Below are positions 30,420-39,647 of a DNA stretch of 64,000 nt, piece by piece. The position numbers and the translations under genes are program-made. The notes under the pieces were generated by a model. The model did no database searches and had not been told where the DNA came from. It saw only the letters and a list, made by a program, of their open reading frames with translations. This stretch comes from an uncultured Pseudohongiella sp. (GTDB taxonomy: Bacteria; Pseudomonadota; Gammaproteobacteria; Pseudomonadales; Pseudohongiellaceae). Position 1 is the first letter of the stretch, and the number at the start of each line of letters is the position of its first letter. The stretch covers positions 124,001 to 188,000 of the forward strand of contig CACBCS010000002.1 of the NCBI GenBank assembly GCA_902537815.1. Reading direction: 5' to 3'.

Positions 30420-31622
30420 ATGTCATTTACTAAAAGTCCGGTTCCCTACTTCGATACCTTAGATGCTATGCGTAATCCATTTAAAGAGCCGGTGTCTTCT
30501 CTAGACCACCTCATGCCAGATCCTCCTGCGGATGCCCTACTCGATTATCAGCACGCCAGTGAATTTATTTACAGCTACCGCGGCAGTCCGGATACTTTCA
30601 GCACGTATCGACGGGAAATCGAGCATTTTCTGCATTGGTGCTGGCTCGTAGCGCATAAATCCCTTGTCCAGGTAGTTCGCGAGGACATCGAGACCTATGT
30701 CGAGTTCAGCAAGCAGCCGCCGACGACCTGGATCGGTAAGAAGAATGTACCTAGATTGCTGAATAAAAATGGAGAAAGGGTTCCCAACCCGGACTGGCGT
30801 CCTTATGTCTGCCAGCGCGGTGAATACGTGGCCTCACAGGCAGCTATTCAGAGTCTTTTCAGTGTCTTAAGTAGCTTTTTTAATTTTCTCATTCAAGAGA
30901 ACGTCCTGCCGGCCAATCCCGTATCTCAGATGAGGCAAAAAAGTAAATTCATTAGAAAGCATCAGTCTCAGGGCAAAATCAGACGCTTGTCGCCTCTGCA
31001 GTGGGATTACGTGATCGAATCGGCCCTAAACCTGGCGAACCAGCAGCCTGCAGTTCATGAACGCACTTTATTCATCATGAACACACTCTTTGCGATGTAT
31101 CTGAGGGTATCGGAGCTGGTGGAGACGCCGCGCTGGCGCCCCAGTATGGGGCACTTCCAGATGGATCAGGAAGGTAACTGGTGGTTTCTGACTGTTGGCA
31201 AGGGCAATAAAGAGCGGGAAATTTCGGTCAGCGATGCCATGCTCGATGCGCTCAAGCGCTACCGTCTCTCGCGGGGGCTGCCCGCTCTGCCGGCTCCCGG
31301 TGAATCCAGCCCTCTCATTCACAAAACCAGAGGTAAGGGAGGCATTAGCTCGACGCGCCAGATCCGTAGTATTGTTCAGCAGTGCTTTGACATGGCCGCC
31401 GCTAAAATGCAGGCGGACGGCTTTACCGAGGATGCTGAACGCCTGGGTGATGCCACGGTCCACTGGTTGCGCCATACCGGGATTTCCGAGGACGTAAAGC
31501 ACAGGCCGCGTGAGCACGTCAGGGACGATGCCGGGCACGGCTCAAGCGCCATCACCGACCGATATATCGATGTCGAACTGGCCGAGCGTCACGCCTCCGC
31601 CCGCGATAAGCTCATCCGCTAG
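30420..31622 (+). CDS. Tyrosine site-specific recombinase (solitary integrase family)
   Basis: 400-residue phage-integrase family protein. An N-terminal SAM-like core-binding domain (about 35-170; SPDTFSTYRREIEHFLHW) is followed by the catalytic domain. Apparent active residues: Arg in MYLRVSELVE, Lys in VGKGNKEREI, His/Arg in VHWLRHTGISED, His in DDAGHGSSAI and Tyr in DRYIDVEL, so it looks intact. The segment GKKNVPRLLNKNGERVPNPDW is an insert in the core-binding domain. No attachment repeats, excisionase or cargo genes are visible. The ATG has no clear Shine-Dalgarno and the upstream 60 bases are A/T-rich. A terminator follows at 31662. Confidence 0.9.
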   Translation: MSFTKSPVPYFDTLDAMRNPFKEPVSSLDHLMPDPPADALLDYQHASEFIYSYRGSPDTFSTYRREIEHFLHWCWLVAHKSLVQVVREDIETYVEFSKQPPTTWIGKKNVPRLLNKNGERVPNPDWRPYVCQRGEYVASQAAIQSLFSVLSSFFNFLIQENVLPANPVSQMRQKSKFIRKHQSQGKIRRLSPLQWDYVIESALNLANQQPAVHERTLFIMNTLFAMYLRVSELVETPRWRPSMGHFQMDQEGNWWFLTVGKGNKEREISVSDAMLDALKRYRLSRGLPALPAPGESSPLIHKTRGKGGISSTRQIRSIVQQCFDMAAAKMQADGFTEDAERLGDATVHWLRHTGISEDVKHRPREHVRDDAGHGSSAITDRYIDVELAERHASARDKLIR

Positions 31623-31661
31623 GAAACTTTCGGTTTAATTCTCGCGTACCTGTCTATGAGA

Positions 31662-31694
31662 CCAGTCGCCTTCATGCGATTGGCACTTTTTTTT
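31662..31694 (+). terminator. Terminator after the recombinase gene
   Basis: CCAGTCGC and GCGATTGG (8 bp with one G-T pair) around CTTCAT, followed after CAC by eight T. It lies 40 bases after the recombinase stop, so that gene appears to be a one-gene transcription unit. Confidence 0.75.
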
Positions 31695-31840
31695 GGCCTT
31701 TCGAGTGCAGTTAGGGGCCCGAGAAGTTTCAGAAAATCACTTCTCTCGCGCAGCCGTATAGCTTACTCTGTGATCGATCCGTCCTCTTGCATGCGTCGGT
31801 GACATAGGCTTAACGAACGACTTAACAGTAGCGGGGCAAT

Positions 31841-34063
31841 ATGCGCAGTAATTTCGCACAGGCATCCTTAACAACACTTCAATCAGGTTTGATCGCGCTG
31901 GTTCTGCTGTCTTGCGGTGCAGCCCACGCTCAGGAAGATTCGGCCCAGCTGAACACGGTTCTCGATATCAAGACGCTATACGAGCCTGTTGAGCCACTGC
32001 CGATTCACGGTGAGACCGCAGTGGAGCTGCTCGAAGAGTTGCAGGGTAAGCATTATGTGTCTTTGGAGATTAATGACGGATTCTCCTCTCATCTTTTTGA
32101 CAAGTTCTTGGACGGCCTTGACGGCTCGCATCTGTATTTTCTCAAAAGTGATGTCGATGAACTGAGTGCCTACCGATACACGCTCGACGACGCGCTCAAG
32201 GCGGGCGACGTAACTCCCGGCTTCAAAATCTATAACCGTTTCTACCAGCGGATACTCGAGCGGCTGATTTACGCCATTAATCGGGTTGAGAACGCGATTC
32301 CCGAGATGGATTTTACTGTCGATGAATACCTTAATGTGGACCGGGAAGAAGCGCCTTATGCAACATCTTTGGCTGAGCTCGATGAGATTTGGCGGAAACG
32401 GATCAAGAACAGCGTGCTGAGCCTGAAGCTGACCGGAGACACTGATGAAGAAATTCTGGAAAAGCTTTCAAAACGCTATCGCAACCAGCTGAGCCAGGTG
32501 CTGAAAACCAATGAGAGAGATATCTTTCAGGCGTACCTGTCTAATGTTGCCAAAGCCGTAGACCCTCATACTGATTATTACTCTCCCCGGGATTCTGAGA
32601 ACTTCAACATGCAGCTGTCGCTGTCACTGGAAGGGATCGGAGCGCAGCTGACCACGGATGAGGAGTACACAAAGGTAGTTGAACTGATAAAAGGCGGCCC
32701 CGCTGAGCGCGGCAGTGAGCTGAAGGCCGGCGACAGAATAATCGGAATCGGTCAGGGTACCGATGGCGAGATAGAGGACGTGGTCGGCATGCGGCTTGAT
32801 GATGTGGTGTCTCAGATTCGCGGTGAAAAAGGTACCACTGTCCGCCTAAATGTTATCCCTGCTGATGCGGTCAACGAGTCCGGCGCGACGGTGGTTACCA
32901 TCACCCGGGATACAGTGAAACTGGAAGATCAGTCAGCTAAAAGCGAAGTGCTTGAATTGAGCTACAGCGGGGAAGACTACAAGATTGGCGTGGTTAGCCT
33001 GCCCACTTTTTATTTCGACTTCGAGGCCGCAGCACGTGGTGAAGAAGATTTTAAAAGCTCTACGCGGGATGTTCGTGATTTGCTGGAGGAACTGAAGTCT
33101 CAGGAAGTCGATGCCGTGGTTATGGATCTGAGAAATAACGGCGGTGGCAGCCTCAGTGAAGCAAACCAGTTAGTTGGTCTGTTCATTGAAACGGGGCCAA
33201 CCGTTCAAATACGATATTCCGGAATTCGGAATGGATTCACTCGCGCGTTTGGCGACAACGATCCTGAGGTTACTTATGCCGGACCACTGGCCGTCCTGGT
33301 TAATCGCACTAGCGCGTCTGCATCAGAAATCTTTGCCGGCGCGATTCAGGATTACCAAAGAGGTATTGTTCTTGGAGGCCAAACCTTCGGTAAAGGAACG
33401 GTACAGGAAATCATCCCAATGGATTTCGGACAGGTTAAAGTAACCCGATCCAAGTTCTATCGGATTTCAGGTGCGAGCACGCAGCATCGTGGGGTGATAC
33501 CAGATATCAGTTTTCCTGACTTCTACGAAGCCTATGATGATATAGGGGAAAGCAGCCTCGAAGGTGCCCTTCCCTGGGATACCGTTCGGCCTGTTGAGTA
33601 TCGACCGTACTACTCGATTTCCGCCATGCTGCCGCAATTGCAAGAGCAGCATAAAGAAAGAATTGAGGAGTCCCCCGATTTCAACTACCTAATCGATCAG
33701 ATAGAGCGGACGCGCCGCTATCGAGAAAGGGAGCAAATTTCCCTGAACGAAGAGAGAGTGAAGGCGGAGCGTGAAATCAATCGCCGAGAAGAATTTGATG
33801 CGGAGAACATGCGTCGTTTTCTGAAAGGTCTGCCATTAAGAGAATGGGAAAATGAAGAGGCTGGCGAGGAAGAAGAATTATCTTCAGTGGCTACGGTGGA
33901 TGATTCCTACCTGCCATCCGGCGAGGATACCCAGACCTCAGAAAATGACGAGATCGAAGAAGACGATCCACTGCTTCTGGAGAGCGGCCGTATTCTGGCA
34001 GATTTTATTGCTCTGAATGGTCGGCGCCTGAGCGCTATCGACCGACTGCCGGGCGACAGATAA
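31841..34063 (+). CDS. prc: Carboxy-terminal (tail-specific) protease Prc/Tsp
   Basis: 740-residue periplasmic serine protease. It has a signal peptide (LVLLSCGAAHAQ), an N-terminal helical domain (about 60-230), a PDZ domain (about 255-345, GIGAQLTTDEEYTKVVEL), the S41 protease core with the Ser491-495 segment in RTSASASEIFAG and Lys518 in TFGKGTVQ, and the C-terminal Tsp-specific DUF3340 region rich in charge. It degrades proteins with apolar C termini and, in relatives, regulates peptidoglycan hydrolases. Single gene; upstream spacing of 218 bases from the recombinase suggests its own promoter. Confidence 0.96.
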   Translation: MRSNFAQASLTTLQSGLIALVLLSCGAAHAQEDSAQLNTVLDIKTLYEPVEPLPIHGETAVELLEELQGKHYVSLEINDGFSSHLFDKFLDGLDGSHLYFLKSDVDELSAYRYTLDDALKAGDVTPGFKIYNRFYQRILERLIYAINRVENAIPEMDFTVDEYLNVDREEAPYATSLAELDEIWRKRIKNSVLSLKLTGDTDEEILEKLSKRYRNQLSQVLKTNERDIFQAYLSNVAKAVDPHTDYYSPRDSENFNMQLSLSLEGIGAQLTTDEEYTKVVELIKGGPAERGSELKAGDRIIGIGQGTDGEIEDVVGMRLDDVVSQIRGEKGTTVRLNVIPADAVNESGATVVTITRDTVKLEDQSAKSEVLELSYSGEDYKIGVVSLPTFYFDFEAAARGEEDFKSSTRDVRDLLEELKSQEVDAVVMDLRNNGGGSLSEANQLVGLFIETGPTVQIRYSGIRNGFTRAFGDNDPEVTYAGPLAVLVNRTSASASEIFAGAIQDYQRGIVLGGQTFGKGTVQEIIPMDFGQVKVTRSKFYRISGASTQHRGVIPDISFPDFYEAYDDIGESSLEGALPWDTVRPVEYRPYYSISAMLPQLQEQHKERIEESPDFNYLIDQIERTRRYREREQISLNEERVKAEREINRREEFDAENMRRFLKGLPLREWENEEAGEEEELSSVATVDDSYLPSGEDTQTSENDEIEEDDPLLLESGRILADFIALNGRRLSAIDRLPGDR

Positions 34064-34561
34064 CAGTCCTCCCCCTTGTTTTTCTGACACCTGATAAAAA
34101 AAGGCCCCCGTATGGGGGCCGATATTCGCGATATCGAACTTAAGTAGTACACAATCAACAGTCTGTTGATTGACGATTTATTAAACCACCCTATTCTGAT
34201 CAAACGACGTCCCCATTGGGGCATTTTGAAGATCAATTGTGTTCTTGCTCTTTTTTGCTCATTGTATTGTTATTTGTGTAGTGCCGAGAGAGCTGAAACA
34301 TCTGATTCAGGAGGCCTTTGCGGCAATACCAGGATTCGATATGCGGAAGGAGCGCCTCGAATATGTTCATGTTCGCATCTTTGAATCCCGTGATAACAAA
34401 AGGGACTGGTCGGAACATTGAGTTGCCTTGCCTGTACTTTTTCAGGGCCGCCTCGCTGCGCGAGGCGCTCTCTGGCCTTCTGCCAGTGCGGTCAAAATGC
34501 CAGGGACCGGCGTGGTCGGAGAGTGGAAGAATCTGAGTCAGGCGCTCAGAAGCGAGGAAGT
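34064..34561. other. 498-base region downstream of tRNA-Ser, mostly non-coding with hairpins
   Basis: It holds the minus-strand terminator-like hairpin at 34096-34120, a palindromic CGATAT/ATATCG pair right after it, a 9-bp perfect hairpin with a 3-base loop (CAATCAACA/TGTTGATTG, 34152-34172) and GCCTCGC/GCGAGGC (7 bp) near 34450. A plus-strand frame ending at 34421 reads VPRELKHLIQEAFAAIPGFD, with a plausible but unrecognised helical composition; it lacks a good start and ribosome site and may be a gene remnant. Confidence 0.4.
34096..34120 (-). terminator. Minus-strand intrinsic terminator
   Basis: GGCCCCC/GGGGGCC stem (7 bp) with a 4-base loop. The run of seven A on its plus-strand left side becomes seven T on the minus strand, so it ends minus-strand transcription, probably from the tRNA-Ser direction about 440 bases away. 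On the plus strand there is no T run, so it is not a good prc terminator. Confidence 0.65.
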
Positions 34562-34651
34562 TGGCGGAGGAGGAGAGATTCGAACTCTCGGAGGGCTTTC
34601 ACCCTCGCTGGTTTTCAAGACCAGTGCATTCAACCGCTCTGCCACCCCTCC
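34562..34651 (-). tRNA. tRNA-Ser (anticodon TGA)
   Basis: Read on the minus strand, the 90-base element starts GGAGGGGTGGCAGAGCGGTT and ends with an encoded CCA. The acceptor stem pairs GGAGGGG with CTCCTCC (one G-T), the anticodon stem-loop is CTGGT-CTTGAAA-ACCAG with anticodon TGA, a long variable arm (GAGGGTGAAAGCCCTC) marks a serine tRNA, and the T arm carries GTTCGAATC. It decodes UCA and related serine codons. Confidence 0.97.
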
Positions 34652-35016
34652 GCGGAAGATTCAGTCTACACTACCGGAGTATTTAGGGGAATGCTGATCG
34701 TTCGTCAGGTGCCAATTGCCCTTCCCTTACAGCGATTCTTACAGCGACTCTTGGTTGACACACCAAAAGCCATTGATTTGTCGCGTTCTGCGGGTATCAT
34801 AGACAAGAGAGTATGCTTCCCTGCACCCAAAGCAGCCTTAGGGCTTGAATCTTTGTAAGGATGGCCCAACATTAGATTAAGTGCCGGATGATTTTCCTGA
34901 GGCGGGTAAAGACGGCACGGCATAAGTTGATCATAGCCCGCTAGCGCGCGGCGAGATGCATAAAGTACGACCGGAATCGGTCGCTAACTCATAAATCTGT
35001 AACCATGGAGAAAACC
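34652..35016. other. 365-base gene-free region with a short direct repeat
   Basis: CTTACAGCGA occurs at 34726-34735 and again at 34738-34747 (12-base period), and CGACCG/CGGTCG forms a 6-bp hairpin with GAAT loop at 34968-34983, shortly before the BI-1 gene. A 72-codon minus-strand frame (34705-34923) has no recognisable similarity and no clear ribosome site; I do not call it a gene. TTGATT and TATCAT, 16 bases apart near 34774-34801, are a possible promoter. Confidence 0.35.
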
Positions 35017-35679
35017 ATGAACGAAGTTGATTTAGCAATTTCTCAGAGCCAGCAATCGGCGCTGGCGGTCAATAAAGTTCTCAAGAATACCTACCTCCTG
35101 CTGTCCATGACGCTGGCTTTCAGCGCTGTCACCGCGACACTGAGCATGAATGCACCGGTGCTCAGTCCGTGGGTGTTTCTGATAGGCGCTTACGGTCTTC
35201 TGTTTGCGACGCATGCACTGGCCCGGAGTCCCTGGGGTTTACTGACTACTTTCGGGTTTACCGGGTTTATTGGTTATGGGATAGGTCCACTTCTCGGATA
35301 TCTGATGGCCAGTCAGAATGGCAGTGAAATCGTGACAACTGCGCTGGGCGGCACCGCATTTATCTTTTTCGGTTTGAGCGGTTGGGTACTCGCGTCTCGA
35401 AAGGATTTCTCATTCCTTCGGGGCTTTATCGCGGCAGGCTGTCTTGTTTTGCTGGCGGCGATTGTATTCAGCTTGTTCTGGCAAATGCCGGCTCTGCAGC
35501 TTGCCATGTCAGTAGGCTTCATGTTCTTTTCCAGCGCGATCATCCTGTACCAGACCAGTGAGATTATTCATGGTGGTGAACGAAACTATATCCTTGCGAC
35601 GATCACGCTATATGTTTCTCTCTACAATATATTCATGAGTCTGCTTCATCTCTTGATGGCATTTTCTGGGGATGATTAA
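35017..35679 (+). CDS. Bax inhibitor-1 / YccA family membrane protein
   Basis: 220-residue inner-membrane protein with about seven membrane segments, beginning with the YccA-like VNKVLKNTYLLLSMTLAFSA. YccA binds and modulates the FtsH protease in E. coli; the same role is inferred. The conserved C-terminal YQTSEIIHGGERNYILAT and the acidic terminus (SGDD) are typical of the family. The frame has an earlier ATG at 35005, but GGAG stands seven bases before the ATG at 35017, which also aligns with YccA. A terminator follows; tus genes are downstream, and yccA lies next to tusE in E. coli as well. Confidence 0.93.
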   Translation: MNEVDLAISQSQQSALAVNKVLKNTYLLLSMTLAFSAVTATLSMNAPVLSPWVFLIGAYGLLFATHALARSPWGLLTTFGFTGFIGYGIGPLLGYLMASQNGSEIVTTALGGTAFIFFGLSGWVLASRKDFSFLRGFIAAGCLVLLAAIVFSLFWQMPALQLAMSVGFMFFSSAIILYQTSEIIHGGERNYILATITLYVSLYNIFMSLLHLLMAFSGDD

Positions 35680-35706
35680 CGGTCTTCCTCCGATCATGCA
35701 GTATTT

Positions 35707-35739
35707 GAAAAGCCCCAGTCCTGCTGGGGCTTTTCTTTT
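35707..35739 (+). terminator. Terminator after the BI-1 family gene
   Basis: GAAAAGCCCCAG / CTGGGGCTTTTC (12 bp) around TCCTG, followed by TTTTG. It separates the BI-1 gene from the tus operon. Confidence 0.9.
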
Positions 35740-35778
35740 GTCGTCCAGCGCAATCTGAATGTCTGAAAGGAAATCGCT

Positions 35779-36168
35779 GTGAAATTTTCCCTTCTCGTGT
35801 CCACTTCCCCTGCTTCCTCTCAAGGCGCGATGACGGCCTATCAGTTCGCCAGAGCGGCGGTGTCACAAGGCCATGAAATCTATCGCGTATTCTTCTACGG
35901 GGATGGGGTCTTAAATGCAAATGCTTTGAGCACTGTTCCGCAAGATGAAATCAATCTTCCCCGTGCGTGGGACGAGCTCTTGACAAACCACAACATTGAA
36001 TCGGTGGCTTGCGTTTCGTCTGCGCTGGTACGGGGCATTCTGGATCCTGAAGAATCTGCGAGGCATAAAATGGCAGGCGTTTCCTTGCTTGAAAGTACGC
36101 AGATTGCCGGTCTTGGACAGCTTGTGGATGCGAGCATACAGTCCGAGCGACTGATTTCTTTCGCCTAG
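35779..36168 (+). CDS. tusD: Sulfur relay protein TusD
   Basis: 129-residue DsrE-family subunit of the TusBCD complex, which takes sulfur from TusA and passes it to TusE for 2-thiouridine synthesis at tRNA position 34. MKFSLLVSTSPASSQGAMTA is the family N terminus; the active cysteine is in ESVACVSSALVRG near residue 76. GTG start with GAAAGG upstream. It is the first gene of tusD-tusC-tusB-tusE, whose final acceptor MnmA is also encoded in this window at 50.7 kb. Confidence 0.94.
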   Translation: MKFSLLVSTSPASSQGAMTAYQFARAAVSQGHEIYRVFFYGDGVLNANALSTVPQDEINLPRAWDELLTNHNIESVACVSSALVRGILDPEESARHKMAGVSLLESTQIAGLGQLVDASIQSERLISFA

Positions 36169-36182
36169 CGGATTGCGATCTA

Positions 36183-36545
36183 ATGCAGCAAAAGAGCCTA
36201 ACGTTTATCACGAGACAAGCACCGTACGGTAGCAACAAAGCCAAGCTTGTTATCGACGCCGGCCTCGCAGCAGCAGTTTTTGAACAACAGGTAAATTTTC
36301 TCTTTATGGATGATGGGGTCTTCCAACTCGTTCAGAATCAGAATGCCGAGTCCATCTCATCGAAGACAATTGGTAGGGCCTTAGAAACGCTTGATCTCTA
36401 CGGAATTGAACAAGTGTTGGTAGATTCGGTGAGTCTGGAGGAGCGCGATCTCTCTGCGGAAGACCTCGCCATACCTGTTAAGATTTTAAATGCAGAACAA
36501 GTGCGACAACTCGCCGCACGCTCGGATGTTGTGATTAACCTATGA
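36183..36545 (+). CDS. tusC: Sulfur relay protein TusC
   Basis: 120-residue DsrE/DsrF-family subunit; LTFITRQAPYGSNKAKLVIDAGLA is split here as ITRQAPYGSNKA and VIDAGLAAAVF, with FLFMDDGVFQLVQNQ. It lacks the catalytic cysteine of TusD, as expected, and is a structural partner in the heterohexamer. The last 4 bases overlap the tusB start (ATGA). Confidence 0.93.
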   Translation: MQQKSLTFITRQAPYGSNKAKLVIDAGLAAAVFEQQVNFLFMDDGVFQLVQNQNAESISSKTIGRALETLDLYGIEQVLVDSVSLEERDLSAEDLAIPVKILNAEQVRQLAARSDVVINL

Positions 36546-36832
36546 ATGCTCTTCATACCATCAGCGTTAGCCCGACTAGCGGTCTTCTCAATTCCTGTCT
36601 CAGGCTTGTTTGTCCGGGAGATGGTATCCTGTTTATTCAGGACGGTGTGTACCACTGCTGGCCTCCTTGTCTCGTAGATGGCGTTTCTCAGGACAATGCG
36701 CTGTTTGCATTAAGAGAAGACTTACTCGCCCGCGGGCTGCTCGGTAAAATATCAAAGCGAATCACTCCTGTGGGATTCGGCCGATTTGTCGAGCTAACAG
36801 TTGATTATGACAAGGTCATCAATTGGTCCTGA
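36542..36832 (+). CDS. tusB: Sulfur relay protein TusB
   Basis: 96-residue DsrH-family subunit of TusBCD (MNALHTISVSPTSGLLNSCL, CPGDGILFIQDGVY, DLLARGLLGKI). It begins inside the tusC stop codon, showing coupled translation. The mid-protein and C-terminal pattern (VGFGRFVELTVDYDKVINW) fits the family. Confidence 0.92.
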   Translation: MNALHTISVSPTSGLLNSCLRLVCPGDGILFIQDGVYHCWPPCLVDGVSQDNALFALREDLLARGLLGKISKRITPVGFGRFVELTVDYDKVINWS

Positions 36833-36878
36833 AGCTCAGAGTTAACTTGCCCCCTGTCACCTGTCCAAGCAAGTAAGT

Positions 36879-37214
36879 ATGCCCAAGTTCAATTCCCAAG
36901 CCTTCGACGACTCTCTTGATGAAGAAGGTTATCTCCTTATTCTGGATCGCTGGGATGAATCAATCGCGGTGGAACTCGCCTTCCGAGAGAATATAAAACT
37001 GACAGAAGCGCACTGGGAAATCATACGGCTTGTTAGAAAATTCTATCAGCGCTACCAAATGGCTCCGGCATCCAGAGCCCTGATCAGTTACGTTAAAAAA
37101 GAGCTTGGTTCAAATAAAGGACGGAGCGTCTATGTGATGCGCTTATTTGGAGGAAGTCCCGCTAAAACCGTGGCGAGAATCGCCGGCCTCCCGAAACCGG
37201 ACAATTGCATCTGA
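36879..37214 (+). CDS. tusE: Sulfur relay protein TusE (DsrC family)
   Basis: 111-residue DsrC-like sulfur carrier that accepts persulfide from TusD and delivers it to MnmA. DEEGYLLILDRWDESIAVELA, cited in parts as EGYLLILDRWDE, and LTEAHWEIIRLVRKFY are typical, and the catalytic cysteine is the penultimate residue in the C-terminal arm (KPDNCI). Having only this C-terminal cysteine of the two found in sulfite-reductase DsrC supports TusE. 46 bases after tusB; converges with serS. Confidence 0.95.
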   Translation: MPKFNSQAFDDSLDEEGYLLILDRWDESIAVELAFRENIKLTEAHWEIIRLVRKFYQRYQMAPASRALISYVKKELGSNKGRSVYVMRLFGGSPAKTVARIAGLPKPDNCI

Positions 37215-37271
37215 GCGCTTCGCGGCTACTTCAGCGGGCCAGAGGACGACCCTGTCGGGCTGCGCGATACT

Positions 37272-38585
<1,314 letters not shown>

Positions 38586-38963
38586 TCACAGAAAGGCTTT
38601 GGCCAGTGAGATCCCCAGATAGGCGGATCCCAAGCAGAATACGACGTTACTCAATACGTTAAAAAGCGCTGTATTGTAGTGGCCTTGCTCAATCAACAAA
38701 AGCGTCTCGAGTGAAAATGTTGAGAATGTCGTCAATGCTCCAAGGAAACCGGTAATCAGGAGGTGGCGGTAGGCCTCTGAAAGTTCGGGTCGCCCACTCA
38801 GGTAAATGTATAGACCACCGATGAAAAAGCTGCCCAGGACATTTACAGAGAGCGTGCCGAGGGGGAATGCCATCTGACCCGACTGATTCAGGCCGCTACT
38901 CAACCAGTACCGGGCGATTGCGCCCAGTGCCCCACCAAGTGCAAGTGCAAGATAGACAGGCAA
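38586..38963 (-). CDS. crcB: Fluoride efflux channel CrcB/Fluc
   Basis: 125-residue four-span membrane protein that forms a dual-topology dimeric fluoride channel. Family motifs GGALGAIARYWLSSG, NVLGSFFIGGLY and GFLGALTTFSTFSLET are present, including the Asn and Phe residues lining the pore. No fluoride riboswitch is visible upstream, since it follows lolA by only 3 bases and is probably co-transcribed with it. Placement before serS is shared with pseudomonads. Confidence 0.95.
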   Translation of the reverse strand: MPVYLALALGGALGAIARYWLSSGLNQSGQMAFPLGTLSVNVLGSFFIGGLYIYLSGRPELSEAYRHLLITGFLGALTTFSTFSLETLLLIEQGHYNTALFNVLSNVVFCLGSAYLGISLAKAFL

Positions 38964-38966
38964 GGT

Positions 38967-39614
38967 TCATTCCTGAGATACGCGGTTATCTACGATATCG
39001 ATTCCGGGAGGAGTTTGAAAGTTAAACAAGTCCGGGGGTAATTGCTGGTTAATCTGTGGTTGGTTAAATTGCCATAAGGTTTTTTGACCGTTTTTACCAT
39101 CCAGATGAATAGAGAGCAAAGCAGTGTTGTCGAAGCTAATGTTTATACGTCGATACAATGAGTTTTGGTCAAGCGGGAGTAACTGAAAGACAGCCATGTC
39201 CTCACCGGCATCGTTTTCGATGTAGATTTCATATTCCTCGGCCAGGCTGTCGGTCCGGCCGCTTAATAATTCCGCTGCCAGCTCGGATCTGCTGCTGTCC
39301 CAATTCTCGATAACAACTTGTTCAAGGTCCGGCTGATAGTTCCAAAGAACAGCGCCATTTGTCACCACTAATTCAGGAAATGGCTCCAATGTTTCCCAGT
39401 AAAATCCATCGGGTCTCATGACGTGCATTTGGATACTGCTTTCTTCAAGTACAGCGCCATCAAACTCCACGATCAACTGCTGCACGGTGGCGCTCATGGT
39501 GTTCACCTGCCGCAGAAGATTGCTAAGCTGCGCTTGTGGCGTATCCTCTGACCAGGCCAGCGGGATGTAATAGAGTGTCAGGGAGACCGTGAGAGTGAGT
39601 CTGTGACTCAGCAT
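38967..39614 (-). CDS. lolA: Outer-membrane lipoprotein carrier protein LolA
   Basis: 215-residue periplasmic chaperone that carries lipoproteins from LolCDE to LolB. Signal peptide about residues 1-22 (LTLTVSLTLYYIPLAWS), then the LolA fold with VLEESSIQMHVMRPDGFYWE and PELVVTNGAVLWNYQPDLEQV. The C-terminal PPDLFNFQTPPGIDIVDN is characteristic. It is preceded by ftsK by 33 bases and followed by crcB; rarA, commonly between lolA and serS, is absent. Confidence 0.93.
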   Translation of the reverse strand: MLSHRLTLTVSLTLYYIPLAWSEDTPQAQLSNLLRQVNTMSATVQQLIVEFDGAVLEESSIQMHVMRPDGFYWETLEPFPELVVTNGAVLWNYQPDLEQVVIENWDSSRSELAAELLSGRTDSLAEEYEIYIENDAGEDMAVFQLLPLDQNSLYRRINISFDNTALLSIHLDGKNGQKTLWQFNQPQINQQLPPDLFNFQTPPGIDIVDNRVSQE

Positions 39615-39647
39615 GATGACATTCTCAAAAACTGTTTACGGATCGGA

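Noticed and set aside
34096-34120. Terminator for prc on the plus strand
   Set aside because: The hairpin has A on its left and no T run on its right, so it fits the minus strand.
30420-34651. Integration of the recombinase block at tRNA-Ser
   Set aside because: The tRNA is almost 3 kb away on the other side of prc and no repeat of the tRNA 3' end was seen near the recombinase.
34705-34923. 72-codon minus-strand frame near tRNA-Ser
   Set aside because: No similarity, no clear ribosome site and irregular composition; cannot be told from chance.
38964-38966. Fluoride riboswitch controlling crcB
   Set aside because: Only 3 bases separate lolA from crcB, so there is no room for one at this place.
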